From the NCBI GenBank assembly GCA_024278595.1, contig JAJRSW010000056.1:1-43006 (forward strand): a stretch of 43,006 nt of DNA, written 5' to 3'. Source of the stretch: Fidelibacterota bacterium. GTDB lineage: Bacteria > Fidelibacterota > UBA8477 > JABMPR01. Every line of letters begins with the position of its first letter. The stretch's first letter is position 1. The translations under genes and the position numbers were made by a program. Shown in pieces: positions 1 through 6,761 of this stretch. The notes below the pieces were generated by a model. The model was not told where the DNA came from, searched no databases, and saw only the letters and a program-made list of their open reading frames with translations.

Positions 1-254
1 ATCTGAGGAGTAGTTAACCAATGAATCCGCATCGATGTTAATTCGCCACAGAGACTTGTTCACTACTGACTCGATAGCGTATTGTAGCTTAATGTTATTG
101 ATGGTCTCCATGGCGGAGGCACTGGACAGATAAGAAACATTAAGCACAGCTACTCCGGTAAATGAGAAGACCACAAAGATCATGATGACCGCTACCAACA
201 TTAGCTGGCCATCCTGGTTGTGTACTGCTCTGTTATGGTTGCTTTTTTTGTCAC
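1..254 (-). CDS. PilX-like minor pilin / type IV pilus assembly protein, N-terminal part (cut by window edge)
   Basis: The minus strand is open from the window edge to about position 252. It reads DKKSNHNRAVHNQDGQLM, then a hydrophobic stretch (LVAVIMIFVVFSFTGVAVL) and a polar region. A short basic head, a Gly-containing turn and one helix-like membrane segment are the layout of PilX/PilW-type minor pilin proteins, though the GFTLxE prepilin motif is absent. No in-frame start lies ahead of the head: the first in-frame ATG (199-201) falls inside the membrane segment. A GTG at 252-254 gives a natural N-terminus only if one base is gained, or the ribosome slips -1, in the run of seven A (243-249). 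A sigma-54-like promoter lies directly upstream. Context and topology support a pilus role; the exact family is uncertain. Confidence 0.6.
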
Positions 255-266
255 ATTATATATACG

Positions 267-281
267 TCAAATGCTATGCCA
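267..281 (-). promoter_or_regulatory. Sigma-54-like promoter A (pilin module copy 1)
   Basis: On the minus strand the sequence reads TGGCATAGCATTTGA. It matches the sigma-54 pattern TGGCAC-N5-TTGC in the -24 GG and the -12 TTG, with A instead of C at the final position. The same 13-mer core recurs at 1620-1633 and, with one change, at 3304-3317. The predicted start of transcription is near 255, right at the GTG of the downstream pilin-like gene. Confidence 0.55.
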
Positions 282-384
282 ATAGATGATAGACTTTATA
301 ACATAAGAAAAATCAGTATAATAGACATGTAATAATATCATTCATCACTCACTAATGTCATATTTATATCGTCAAGAAGATTGG

Positions 385-408
385 ATATAACAGGAAGATG
401 TCATATAA
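385..408. promoter_or_regulatory. Upstream activator-like dyad, module copy 1
   Basis: ATATAACA-N6-TGTCATAT forms an inverted repeat (7 of 8 matching). TGTCATATAA begins 131 bp from the G of the promoter A -12 element, the same distance as in copy 2 and one base less than in copy 3. Intermediate blocks also line up: TATAACAT (offset 29), GTAATA (offset 61) and AATGTCATAT (offset 86). An NtrC-type activator binding site is the natural reading. Confidence 0.5.
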
Positions 409-1061
409 TTATACCCTCCTGCGAAATTCAAGACAAATAATTCATGATAATATGGAACAATATCTTGGAAATATCACAATAAACATCTATAAGTACTTAT
501 ATAACAACATGTATCAACATGTAATAAATAATTACCATATTTTGAAATATTATAATACCTGCCCTCGATGGATTATAAGAATATGTGTTATTGTTAGCTT
601 AATGTAAGATAATTATTACATATAATTGGCTTTTATTTTTATTTTTATACCGATTAATATGGTGTTATAATTAGATATAAGTTTATAAATTGGTATTAAG
701 GTCGATTAAAGTAAGAATAATTATTATTTGGTAGAATTGTGAGTTTTGTTGAGCTCACATATTGCATAGAATATTAGTGTTCATCCAGAGATAGGTAGGT
801 GGGTATGAGCGCAATTTCAAAAGCTATAGTTTATGCATTGAGGATGAATGTTCTGATATAATAATCTTCTGGATCTTGGGCGTAGAGAGCTGGTAGAATC
901 CATCGTTTACCAAGCTGCTGGGAGTCACTTGGGTTTGATCATGCAGTTTTGATACTGGGTTATTTTAAAATTATGTGAAAGATGGATAGAGTGGAATGTA
1001 GACAAACGTGGTCGAGGTAGCCGCGAATAATGTTGCTACCCAGCAGGAAGTGTAATTGGCA
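409..1061. other. AT-rich spacer without a supportable gene
   Basis: This stretch lies between the upstream site of module copy 1 and the stop of the next pilin-like gene. It is strongly AT-rich up to about 720 and of mixed composition after that. A 69-codon open frame at 398-607 is low-complexity (Tyr, Asn and Ile rich), overlaps the regulatory dyad and has no homology I recognise, so I do not call it. AATGTAAGAT, a word repeated in other gaps of this locus, is at 601-610. No terminator, RNA or repeat is evident. Confidence 0.5.
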
Positions 1062-1601
1062 TTAATTCCGCAACGTGATCGACCAAGCACAAGCAAGGGT
1101 GTCACCAGATGAGATCAGGTTCATGTTGAGGTCCAATAATTTACCGAAATTGCCGACGTGTTCAGTAAAAATCAGGTCAGAAATTTCGCAGTCCACTGGC
1201 GTGTGATTGGTTGAATCGATCATCCACTTAAGTGTCCCGGCAGTGATATCCAGATGGTAGACGGTTGAATCGGCATCTACCGCCCTAAGAATAGTGCCAG
1301 ATGTGCTGGTCGTAGAACTCGCCTCAGCAGCAGCATCAGCAAAGATCTGCATTGAATCACTAACAGTGCTGGTCAGTTTTGTGCGTACATAACGATCAAT
1401 CAGTACCTGATCATAACTTAGACTAACCCGAACATTAGTTTGGCTTAATTGTGATCGACTAAATACGAGGACTGATCCAAATCCAAGAATCAGGATCATG
1501 CTGGCGCTCATGGCTGAGATAAGCTCAACCAAGGTAAAACCGCGCCTACCCAATCGCCGGGGCCTGCCACTTCGTTGCTTTTGTATATTTCTATGCTTCA
1601 T
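1062..1601 (-). CDS. Prepilin-type minor pilin (PilW/PulJ-like)
   Basis: A 179-residue protein with a basic leader (MKHRNIQKQRSGRPRRLGRR) followed by the prepilin peptidase site G/FTLVEL and a hydrophobic helix. This is the hallmark of type IV pilin and type II secretion pseudopilin precursors. Mature residue 5 is the conserved Glu. The C-terminal domain, rich in Ser, Thr and Asp, is not recognisable. I chose the ATG at 1599-1601 because a longer TTG start at 1622 would overlap the sigma-54-like element. That leaves only about 6 nt between the predicted transcription start and the ATG, so the message may be nearly leaderless. It lies in the same direction as the other pilin genes and probably encodes a low-abundance tip or priming subunit. 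Confidence 0.8.
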   Translation of the reverse strand: MKHRNIQKQRSGRPRRLGRRGFTLVELISAMSASMILILGFGSVLVFSRSQLSQTNVRVSLSYDQVLIDRYVRTKLTSTVSDSMQIFADAAAEASSTTSTSGTILRAVDADSTVYHLDITAGTLKWMIDSTNHTPVDCEISDLIFTEHVGNFGKLLDLNMNLISSGDTLACAWSITLRN

Positions 1602-1618
1602 CAGGATTATATATATAG

Positions 1619-1633
1619 ACAAATGCTATGCCA
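1619..1633 (-). promoter_or_regulatory. Sigma-54-like promoter B (pilin module copy 2)
   Basis: The minus strand reads TGGCATAGCATTTGT, with -24 TGGCA and -12 TTG at the sigma-54 spacing. It is identical to copy 1 over 14 bases. Predicted transcription starts near 1607, just ahead of the ATG at 1601. Confidence 0.55.
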
Positions 1634-1750
1634 CTACTATAAACCTTACATAACATCATAATTAATATATATCTATATATGTAATATTATGTTTCGTCAT
1701 GAATAAATGTAATAATAATACTACATAAGGGAGAGCATTATCGCAAGTAC

Positions 1751-1760
1751 TGTCATATAA
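1751..1760. promoter_or_regulatory. Upstream activator-like site, module copy 2
   Basis: TGTCATATAA starts 131 bp from the promoter B -12 G, as in copy 1. Shared blocks at the same offsets are CATAACAT (1649-1656), ATGTAATA (1679-1686) and AATGTAATA (1706-1714). The opposite half of the dyad is poorly conserved here. Confidence 0.5.
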
Positions 1761-2341
1761 TAAGAACAGTTGATCCTGGAATTATCGGATAATTCACGTA
1801 ATATTTTTTGGATTATTGAATTATAAGTTAATATAGATATTATAACATGCTATATAACAGTATGTTATTTTAATGTCAATATAATGCGACAGTTGATTCG
1901 AAGTAAGTCACTATCACCTCTTTATATCCTTGTTGTTTGGTTTATACATTGTTAGTTGTAGTAAATATATTACGGTATTGTCGATCTTAGGCCACTAATG
2001 GCGTTGTGGTTCCTGTTAGACGTCAGGACAACCCACTACTTCAGCATTGCGCTCGGTTTTACCATACAGATCCATGACATTCCAGCCCCGCAGGGAAAAA
2101 ACACCTGCCGTTGAACACCTCAAATTTATAGAAAAATATAATGCAACAACGCAGCCTCTTTGAAGCGATCTGGTGATGCAAATCTAGATGGACATTCAAT
2201 GGGGCGATACAAAATAAGTGTCTGACAATTAAACCAATCTTTAACACAGACCGCACACAGAAATGGCTAACTTCTAATCTTAAGAAAATTGAAGGGGGGG
2301 GTTTTCAGGGATTCAGGTGAGAATTCCTGTTGCTGAAAAGC
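1761..2341. other. AT-rich spacer, possible gene remnant at 1990-2256
   Basis: Spacer between two pilin-like genes. An inverted repeat TAACAT-N13-ATGTTA lies around 1845-1870. From about 2000 to 2256 base composition becomes more balanced. Minus-strand frames there read coding-like pieces (for example NVMDLYGKTERNAEVVG ahead of a stop near 2020), but no frame stays open long enough to call a gene. A run of eight G lies near 2295. It may be a decayed pilin-locus gene; this is a guess. Confidence 0.3.
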
Positions 2342-2761
2342 TTAATAGGCCCAGCTGCGCTCTTCTGAAAAGCTACAACTCAGACTATCCGTCACATTAT
2401 CTGCTGTGAACCAGGCAAACAGGATGGTTACATCCAAATAGTCCGGGAGTGATGTATCACCAGGGGCAAGTCCGTCAGATGTGTCATCAATGCCGGTGAT
2501 AATAGTAGAACGGTACCCCTGAATCCCATTGAGGGTCAGGGGTACCGAAGCTTCTGGCAGGCTATCTTGAAGTGCATTATAACCAAGGTTTATGGCATGC
2601 TCCATGCGTGAGGCCATATTAGCCCAGGCAAGTTGTGAGCGGATACCCTTTTCGATCTGAAAGCGACTCACGACGTAGTATTGCGCAGTCCCGAGAACAA
2701 TGATCGCAAGTAGAGTAGCTGAGATCAGCACTTCTACGAGGGTATAACCATGGTTGTTCAT
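2342..2761 (-). CDS. Prepilin-type minor pilin
   Basis: A 139-residue protein starting MNNHG/YTLVEVLISATL: short polar leader, prepilin peptidase cleavage after Gly, conserved Glu at mature position 5 and a hydrophobic helix (about residues 6-26). The C-terminal half is Asp/Ser/Thr rich and unrecognised. The gene follows the major pilin by about 45 nt on the same strand without its own sigma-54-like element, so it is probably co-transcribed with it. An alternative TTG start at 2770 adds three residues and has a slightly better purine tract; the ATG fits the usual short leader. Likely a minor pilin (PilV/FimU/GspI-like); the exact class is unclear. Confidence 0.8.
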   Translation of the reverse strand: MNNHGYTLVEVLISATLLAIIVLGTAQYYVVSRFQIEKGIRSQLAWANMASRMEHAINLGYNALQDSLPEASVPLTLNGIQGYRSTIITGIDDTSDGLAPGDTSLPDYLDVTILFAWFTADNVTDSLSCSFSEERSWAY

Positions 2762-2806
2762 TTGCTTCAAAAACCTTTTTACCAGATAATAAAATTAAAC
2801 TACCGT

Positions 2807-3205
2807 TTACTCTAAACCACCAGCAAGCGTTCCAGCCTGGTTCAGGGTCCGGTCCGATCTAAGGATATCACCAGCAGCGCAAGTGATGGTGTAACTTGAA
2901 CCATCAGTACTGAGATAGGTAAAAGAAGAATCAGTAAAATATTTACCAGTGATCTCACCAGTTCTGATATCATTCCAGGTGGCTCCGATAACATAACCGG
3001 CGGGGCTTACTGTTGGATATTCACCATTTTCACCATAATAAACCCGAAGCTGGGTCCGAATGCTGCCGAGGGAAGCATCAGATTCGCTCATTTTTGCTTT
3101 GGTAACATTATTGTTGTAGATCGGCACAGCAACTGCAGCCAACACACCAATAATTACAATTACAATCATTAACTCAACTAATGAAAAACCACTATTCCTT
3201 CTCAT
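2807..3205 (-). CDS. pilA: Major type IV pilin (PilA-like)
   Basis: A 132-residue prepilin starting MRRNSG/FSLVELMIVIVIIG with a six-residue leader, cleavage Gly, Glu5 and the long hydrophobic alpha1 helix through AVAVPIYNN. The C-terminal domain ends in TLNQAGTLAGGLE, a short Gly-rich tail seen in pilins of this kind. There is only one Cys, so the usual C-terminal disulfide loop is absent. The start is fixed by a strong AGGAGG 7 nt upstream (3213-3218). The frame continues upstream to 3286 but lacks a plausible start signal. The sigma-54-like promoter C leaves a leader of about 85 nt. As the best match to the classic pilin fold with the best ribosome site, it is probably the main structural subunit. 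Confidence 0.85.
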   Translation of the reverse strand: MRRNSGFSLVELMIVIVIIGVLAAVAVPIYNNNVTKAKMSESDASLGSIRTQLRVYYGENGEYPTVSPAGYVIGATWNDIRTGEITGKYFTDSSFTYLSTDGSSYTITCAAGDILRSDRTLNQAGTLAGGLE

Positions 3206-3212
3206 TTTGTAT

Positions 3213-3218
3213 CCTCCT
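3213..3218 (-). promoter_or_regulatory. Strong ribosome-binding site of the major pilin
   Basis: The minus strand carries AGGAGG with 7 nt to the ATG at 3205. It decides this start over the longer open frame and fits a highly expressed structural protein. Confidence 0.8.
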
Positions 3219-3302
3219 CTTAGGATGTTTGATTCAATGTAATTAAACACTTTTTTGTTGATTTGTTGTAAACTATTAAAATTCATGACGGCGAATATAG
3301 TT

Positions 3303-3317
3303 TCAAATGCTGTGCCA
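3303..3317 (-). promoter_or_regulatory. Sigma-54-like promoter C (major pilin)
   Basis: The minus strand reads TGGCACAGCATTTGA. This copy has the full TGGCAC -24 consensus and TTGA at -12. Predicted transcription starts near 3291, giving an 85-nt leader that contains the AGGAGG. Sigma-54 control of the main pilin gene is well established in other bacteria (PilR/PilS-type systems). Confidence 0.65.
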
Positions 3318-3421
3318 ATCCTACTAAAATTATATAAGTGCTGAATATACAGGAATATAGGTTCGTAATATATATATTCATTGTTTTGCTAATGTAAGAT
3401 AAAATATGCAATTCCAGCTAA

Positions 3422-3445
3422 ATGACACCATACGGTGTCATATAA
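3422..3445. promoter_or_regulatory. Upstream activator dyad, module copy 3
   Basis: ATGACACC-N4-GGTGTCAT is a perfect 8-bp inverted repeat followed by ATAA, so the right half ends in the same TGTCATATAA as copies 1 and 2. It starts 132 bp from the -12 G. The dyad and distance are typical of NtrC-family enhancer sites. TGTC half-sites are also known for PilR. Confidence 0.6.
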
Positions 3446-3790
3446 ATAATACATGTCGTTAAATAAAATTGATCTAGATCACGAGAATAAGAGTGATATA
3501 TTACACAGTTAGGAGAAGTAAATTATATTAAAGCATAAAATACAATAAGATATAACTCTGTCAGATTCTGTTTCCACATATACCAAAGCGTTGCCTGAAA
3601 AGCTTCTGAAATGGCAGCTGCTATTATAAGAAAACGAAAATTGTAACTAATATAGTACAGGAAGTGTTGTGATAAATAGCTTAGCTGGTGCCTACAATAC
3701 CAATATTACCATATTCACTTCCAAAGTAGCCATAGTATCAATTAAACTGAACGAAAGTGCCAGAGGAAATGAACCCTAGCCGGACGGCTG
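3446..3790. other. Non-coding spacer between pilA control region and pilC
   Basis: AT-rich stretch of about 345 nt upstream of the pilin enhancer-like dyad and downstream of the pilC stop. ACATGTCG at 3451-3458 may be a further TGTC half-site. I see no open frame, hairpin terminator or repeat. Confidence 0.4.
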
Positions 3791-5014
3791 CTAGTGAATG
3801 GCAGAACTCATCTGGAAAATGGGTAAATAGAGGGTTACAATAATAATGCTGATGACAACCCCCAATCCACCCATGACAATGGGTTCGATGGTCTTCGAGA
3901 GTTTATCCACTGCCGTGTTGAAATCAGCTTCATGAAATTCTGATATCTTTTCCAACATGACAGCCAAAGCACCTGATTTCTCGCCTACTCCGATCATCGA
4001 GCTGACCATGATGGGAAAGATGTCATCATATTTAGCAAGTTGACCTCCCAAACTCCGACCATGAGCGATCTGTGTGGCCACATTTTCACAGATATCCTTG
4101 ATGTAGACATTATCCGAAGTGTCCCCAGCAATCTTCAAGGCACTGATGATGGGAACCTCAGCCCGAATTAAAACGGCCAGGGTCTTGGCGAACCTGGAGA
4201 TCAAAGATTTATGGATGATATGACCGGCAACCGGTAGTTTGAAAATATGCTTATCCAGGAAATACTTACCCTTAGGTGAAGCTTTAAAAGCTCTAAAACC
4301 GATCCATAGACCTCCGCCCAGGATTGCCTCAAGAATAATATGATTAATCATGAAATCACTGATATTGATCATCAGCTGAGTAGAAGCAGGCAGTTCAGCC
4401 CCAAAACTGTCGAAAATATCGGCAAATTTTGGCATCAGGCCAAACATGACACCCGCCAATACCACACCGAAGAAACCAGCAATGAATTTTGGATAACTGG
4501 TTGCTGAACTCAAACGTTTGCGAACATCGTCTTCTTTCTCAATATAAATGGCGATTTGGCTGAGGATTTGATCCAGACCACCACCCATTTCGGCTGCATT
4601 GACCATGGAGATGACAAATCCAGGGAAAATGTTGCGGTGCTCCGCTAAAGCTTCAGAAAAGGGATGTCCGGCTTTTACAAAAATTAATATCTCACCCAGA
4701 GCCTTCTGAAAGTTTTTATCATCAAATTGAAGCTGAACGATGGAGATGGCATCCACCAATTGGATACCTGCATCCAGCAGGGTAGATAATTCTCGGAAAA
4801 AGATGACCTTGAGGGAGGGGTTGACTTTCGGGGGTGTGAGATTTATCTCGCTGAGCTTCCAGGAACGTTTTTTACGACGAACCGGTTCAACGCTAACTGG
4901 CTTGAGACCCATTTTGCGTAGCTCTGCACTGACCTCCTCCCGGGTGTAACCACCCAGAGTGCCTTCCTGGCGTTTACCCTTTTTGTCAACAGCTATGTAT
5001 CGAAAATTTCCCAT
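3791..5014 (-). CDS. pilC: Type IV pilus inner-membrane platform protein PilC
   Basis: A 407-residue protein of the GspF/PilC family, normal for the family. The N-terminus (MGNFRYIAVDKKGKRQEGTL) is the typical soluble start, followed by two T2SF repeats (about 68-195 and 270-400). Each repeat has the FFRELSTLLDAGI / SRFAKTLAVLIRAEVP pattern and the Gly-rich VNAAEMGGGLDQIL / MIGVGEKSGALAVML motif. Membrane segments lie at about 178-196, 226-241 and 380-400. It forms the membrane base that the PilB ATPase drives during pilus extension. The ATG follows the pilB stop by 5 nt, and an AGGAG overlaps that stop, so the two genes are translationally linked. Confidence 0.95.
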   Translation of the reverse strand: MGNFRYIAVDKKGKRQEGTLGGYTREEVSAELRKMGLKPVSVEPVRRKKRSWKLSEINLTPPKVNPSLKVIFFRELSTLLDAGIQLVDAISIVQLQFDDKNFQKALGEILIFVKAGHPFSEALAEHRNIFPGFVISMVNAAEMGGGLDQILSQIAIYIEKEDDVRKRLSSATSYPKFIAGFFGVVLAGVMFGLMPKFADIFDSFGAELPASTQLMINISDFMINHIILEAILGGGLWIGFRAFKASPKGKYFLDKHIFKLPVAGHIIHKSLISRFAKTLAVLIRAEVPIISALKIAGDTSDNVYIKDICENVATQIAHGRSLGGQLAKYDDIFPIMVSSMIGVGEKSGALAVMLEKISEFHEADFNTAVDKLSKTIEPIVMGGLGVVISIIIVTLYLPIFQMSSAIH

Positions 5015-5019
5015 ATCTC

Positions 5020-6624
5020 CTAGGCAACCCTAATGATCTCATCCAGAGTAGTCAAGCCACGTCGAGCGCGCAACATCCCTTCATCGAAAATTGAAAGTGT
5101 TCCGGCAGCAACAGCCGCTTTCCGGATATCCAATTCAGATGCATCAGCAATGATCAATTCTTTAATGGTGGAACTCATGAACAATATTTCGTGAATCCCA
5201 AATCGACCCCAGTAACCAGATCCAGAACACTGCTTGCAGCCTTTGCCTTTGTAGTAAGTGTGTTTAGTAAGATCAACACCATGGCGATTCATGAACAACT
5301 TAATGTCTGATGATGGTTCGATCGGTTCCCGGCAATTGCTGCAAACTCTTCTGACGAGACGCTGGGCCACGATCACTGAGACCGAGGAAACAATTAAATA
5401 TTTATCAATACCCATGTTCAACAAACGAATAATGGTCGCCACGGAATTATTGGTGTGTAGCGTGCTAAGCACCAGGTGCCCGGTAAGCGCAGCCTTGACT
5501 GCGATCTCAGCCGTTTCCAGATCGCGAATTTCCCCAACCATGACAATATCAGGATCCTGACGGAGAATTGAACGCAGCGCAGAAGCGAAGGTCAAACCTA
5601 CACCCGGTCGCGCCTGCACCTGGTTGATCCCCGCCAGTCGATACTCAACCGGATCTTCAACAGTAATAATGTTTAATTGGGGGCTATTGACATAATTAAG
5701 GATCGAATAGAGCGTGGTGGTCTTACCCGATCCAGTCGGGCCTGTTACCAGGATCATCCCAGTGGTAGCCCTGGACTTTTCTTTCAGTTGAATCAGTTTG
5801 TCTTCCTCAAAGCCAAGATCATCAATATTCAAGGAGATGGAACCCTGATCCAGTATACGCATCACGATCTTTTCTCCATAGATCCCGGGGATCGTGGAAC
5901 ATCTTACATCAATACTACGTCCCATGACCTTGAATTTTACCCGACCATCCTGGGGAACCCGTCGCTCAGCAATGTCCAAATCCGCTAAGATCTTTATGCG
6001 TGCGATTACGCCAGACTGAAGCCGACGATTTGCCGGTGGAAATTCTCGCAGCATGCCGTCAATTCGAAGTCTGATCCGGAGATCATTTTCCTGAGGCTCG
6101 ATATGAATATCACTGGCTCGTTCCTGAATCGCCTGAACCAGCAGTGAATTGACAAAGACTACAGCCGGTGCATCCGTGGCCTGGGTTCGGAGAATATCAA
6201 TGCTGTCCTCATCAATCTCTTCCTCCTCATCCAATTCATCTTCGACCTCGACCAGATCCTGGAGCGTATCTTCAAACGCATTTTTATCAGAAAATATCGA
6301 ACCGATGGCAAATTCAATGTCATCCAGATCAGCCCAGACAGTGGTGATCTCTTTCTTTATTATAGTCCGGATGATCTGAAGCGCCACCATATCCAGGGGA
6401 TCTGCCATGGCGAGCATAACCGAGCCATCCTCATTTTCCTCAATGGGGACAACGCGATGGAACTGGCAAACCTCCTCCGAGATCTTCATGGCGATATTCG
6501 TAGCGAATGAAGCAATTACCTTAAGATTTGTTCTTTGGAGACCAAAGGTACCATAGATCTCAGTGATCCCCTCGGCCTGGATAGTACCTATGCTGGGAGC
6601 TGATTTTTGTTTTACTAATTCCAT
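5020..6624 (-). CDS. pilB: Type IV pilus extension ATPase PilB
   Basis: A 534-residue GspE/PilB ATPase. An N-terminal MshEN-like domain (about 1-120) is followed by an acidic linker (123-142). The catalytic part has Walker A GPTGSGKTTT (295-304), Asp box TVEDPVEY (321-328), Walker B region DPDIVMVGEIRD (357-368) and His box TGHLVLSTLHTN (381-392). Four cysteines (428, 431, 463, 466) form the zinc site usual in PilB and GspE. It powers pilin polymerisation through PilC. The set lacks a neighbouring pilT, so retraction must be encoded elsewhere or be absent. The zinc site and the neighbouring pilin genes favour pilus extension over retraction. Confidence 0.95.
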   Translation of the reverse strand: MELVKQKSAPSIGTIQAEGITEIYGTFGLQRTNLKVIASFATNIAMKISEEVCQFHRVVPIEENEDGSVMLAMADPLDMVALQIIRTIIKKEITTVWADLDDIEFAIGSIFSDKNAFEDTLQDLVEVEDELDEEEEIDEDSIDILRTQATDAPAVVFVNSLLVQAIQERASDIHIEPQENDLRIRLRIDGMLREFPPANRRLQSGVIARIKILADLDIAERRVPQDGRVKFKVMGRSIDVRCSTIPGIYGEKIVMRILDQGSISLNIDDLGFEEDKLIQLKEKSRATTGMILVTGPTGSGKTTTLYSILNYVNSPQLNIITVEDPVEYRLAGINQVQARPGVGLTFASALRSILRQDPDIVMVGEIRDLETAEIAVKAALTGHLVLSTLHTNNSVATIIRLLNMGIDKYLIVSSVSVIVAQRLVRRVCSNCREPIEPSSDIKLFMNRHGVDLTKHTYYKGKGCKQCSGSGYWGRFGIHEILFMSSTIKELIIADASELDIRKAAVAAGTLSIFDEGMLRARRGLTTLDEIIRVA

Positions 6625-6761
6625 TTATTTCTCAAGGTGGAAAAGAATGTAAGCATTTCTTTACGCTTTATAAGCTAAGCGACATTTAAAGAATTTAAAA
6701 AGATGAATATATATGAATCTGTCGCTTTAATATTACAGATGTTCACTGTCCGAAAGCCCGG

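Noticed and set aside
398..607. 69-codon plus-strand frame
   Set aside because: Low-complexity Tyr/Asn/Ile composition in AT-rich DNA, overlaps the activator dyad, and has no ribosome site.
2059..2256. 65-codon minus-strand frame between two pilin genes
   Set aside because: No homology or start signal; Cys/His-rich sequence looks like a chance frame. Kept only as a possible remnant region.
3206..3286. Longer start for the major pilin adding 27 residues
   Set aside because: The AGGAGG 7 nt ahead of the ATG at 3205 and the six-residue leader fit prepilins; the longer leader lies in the 5-prime region.
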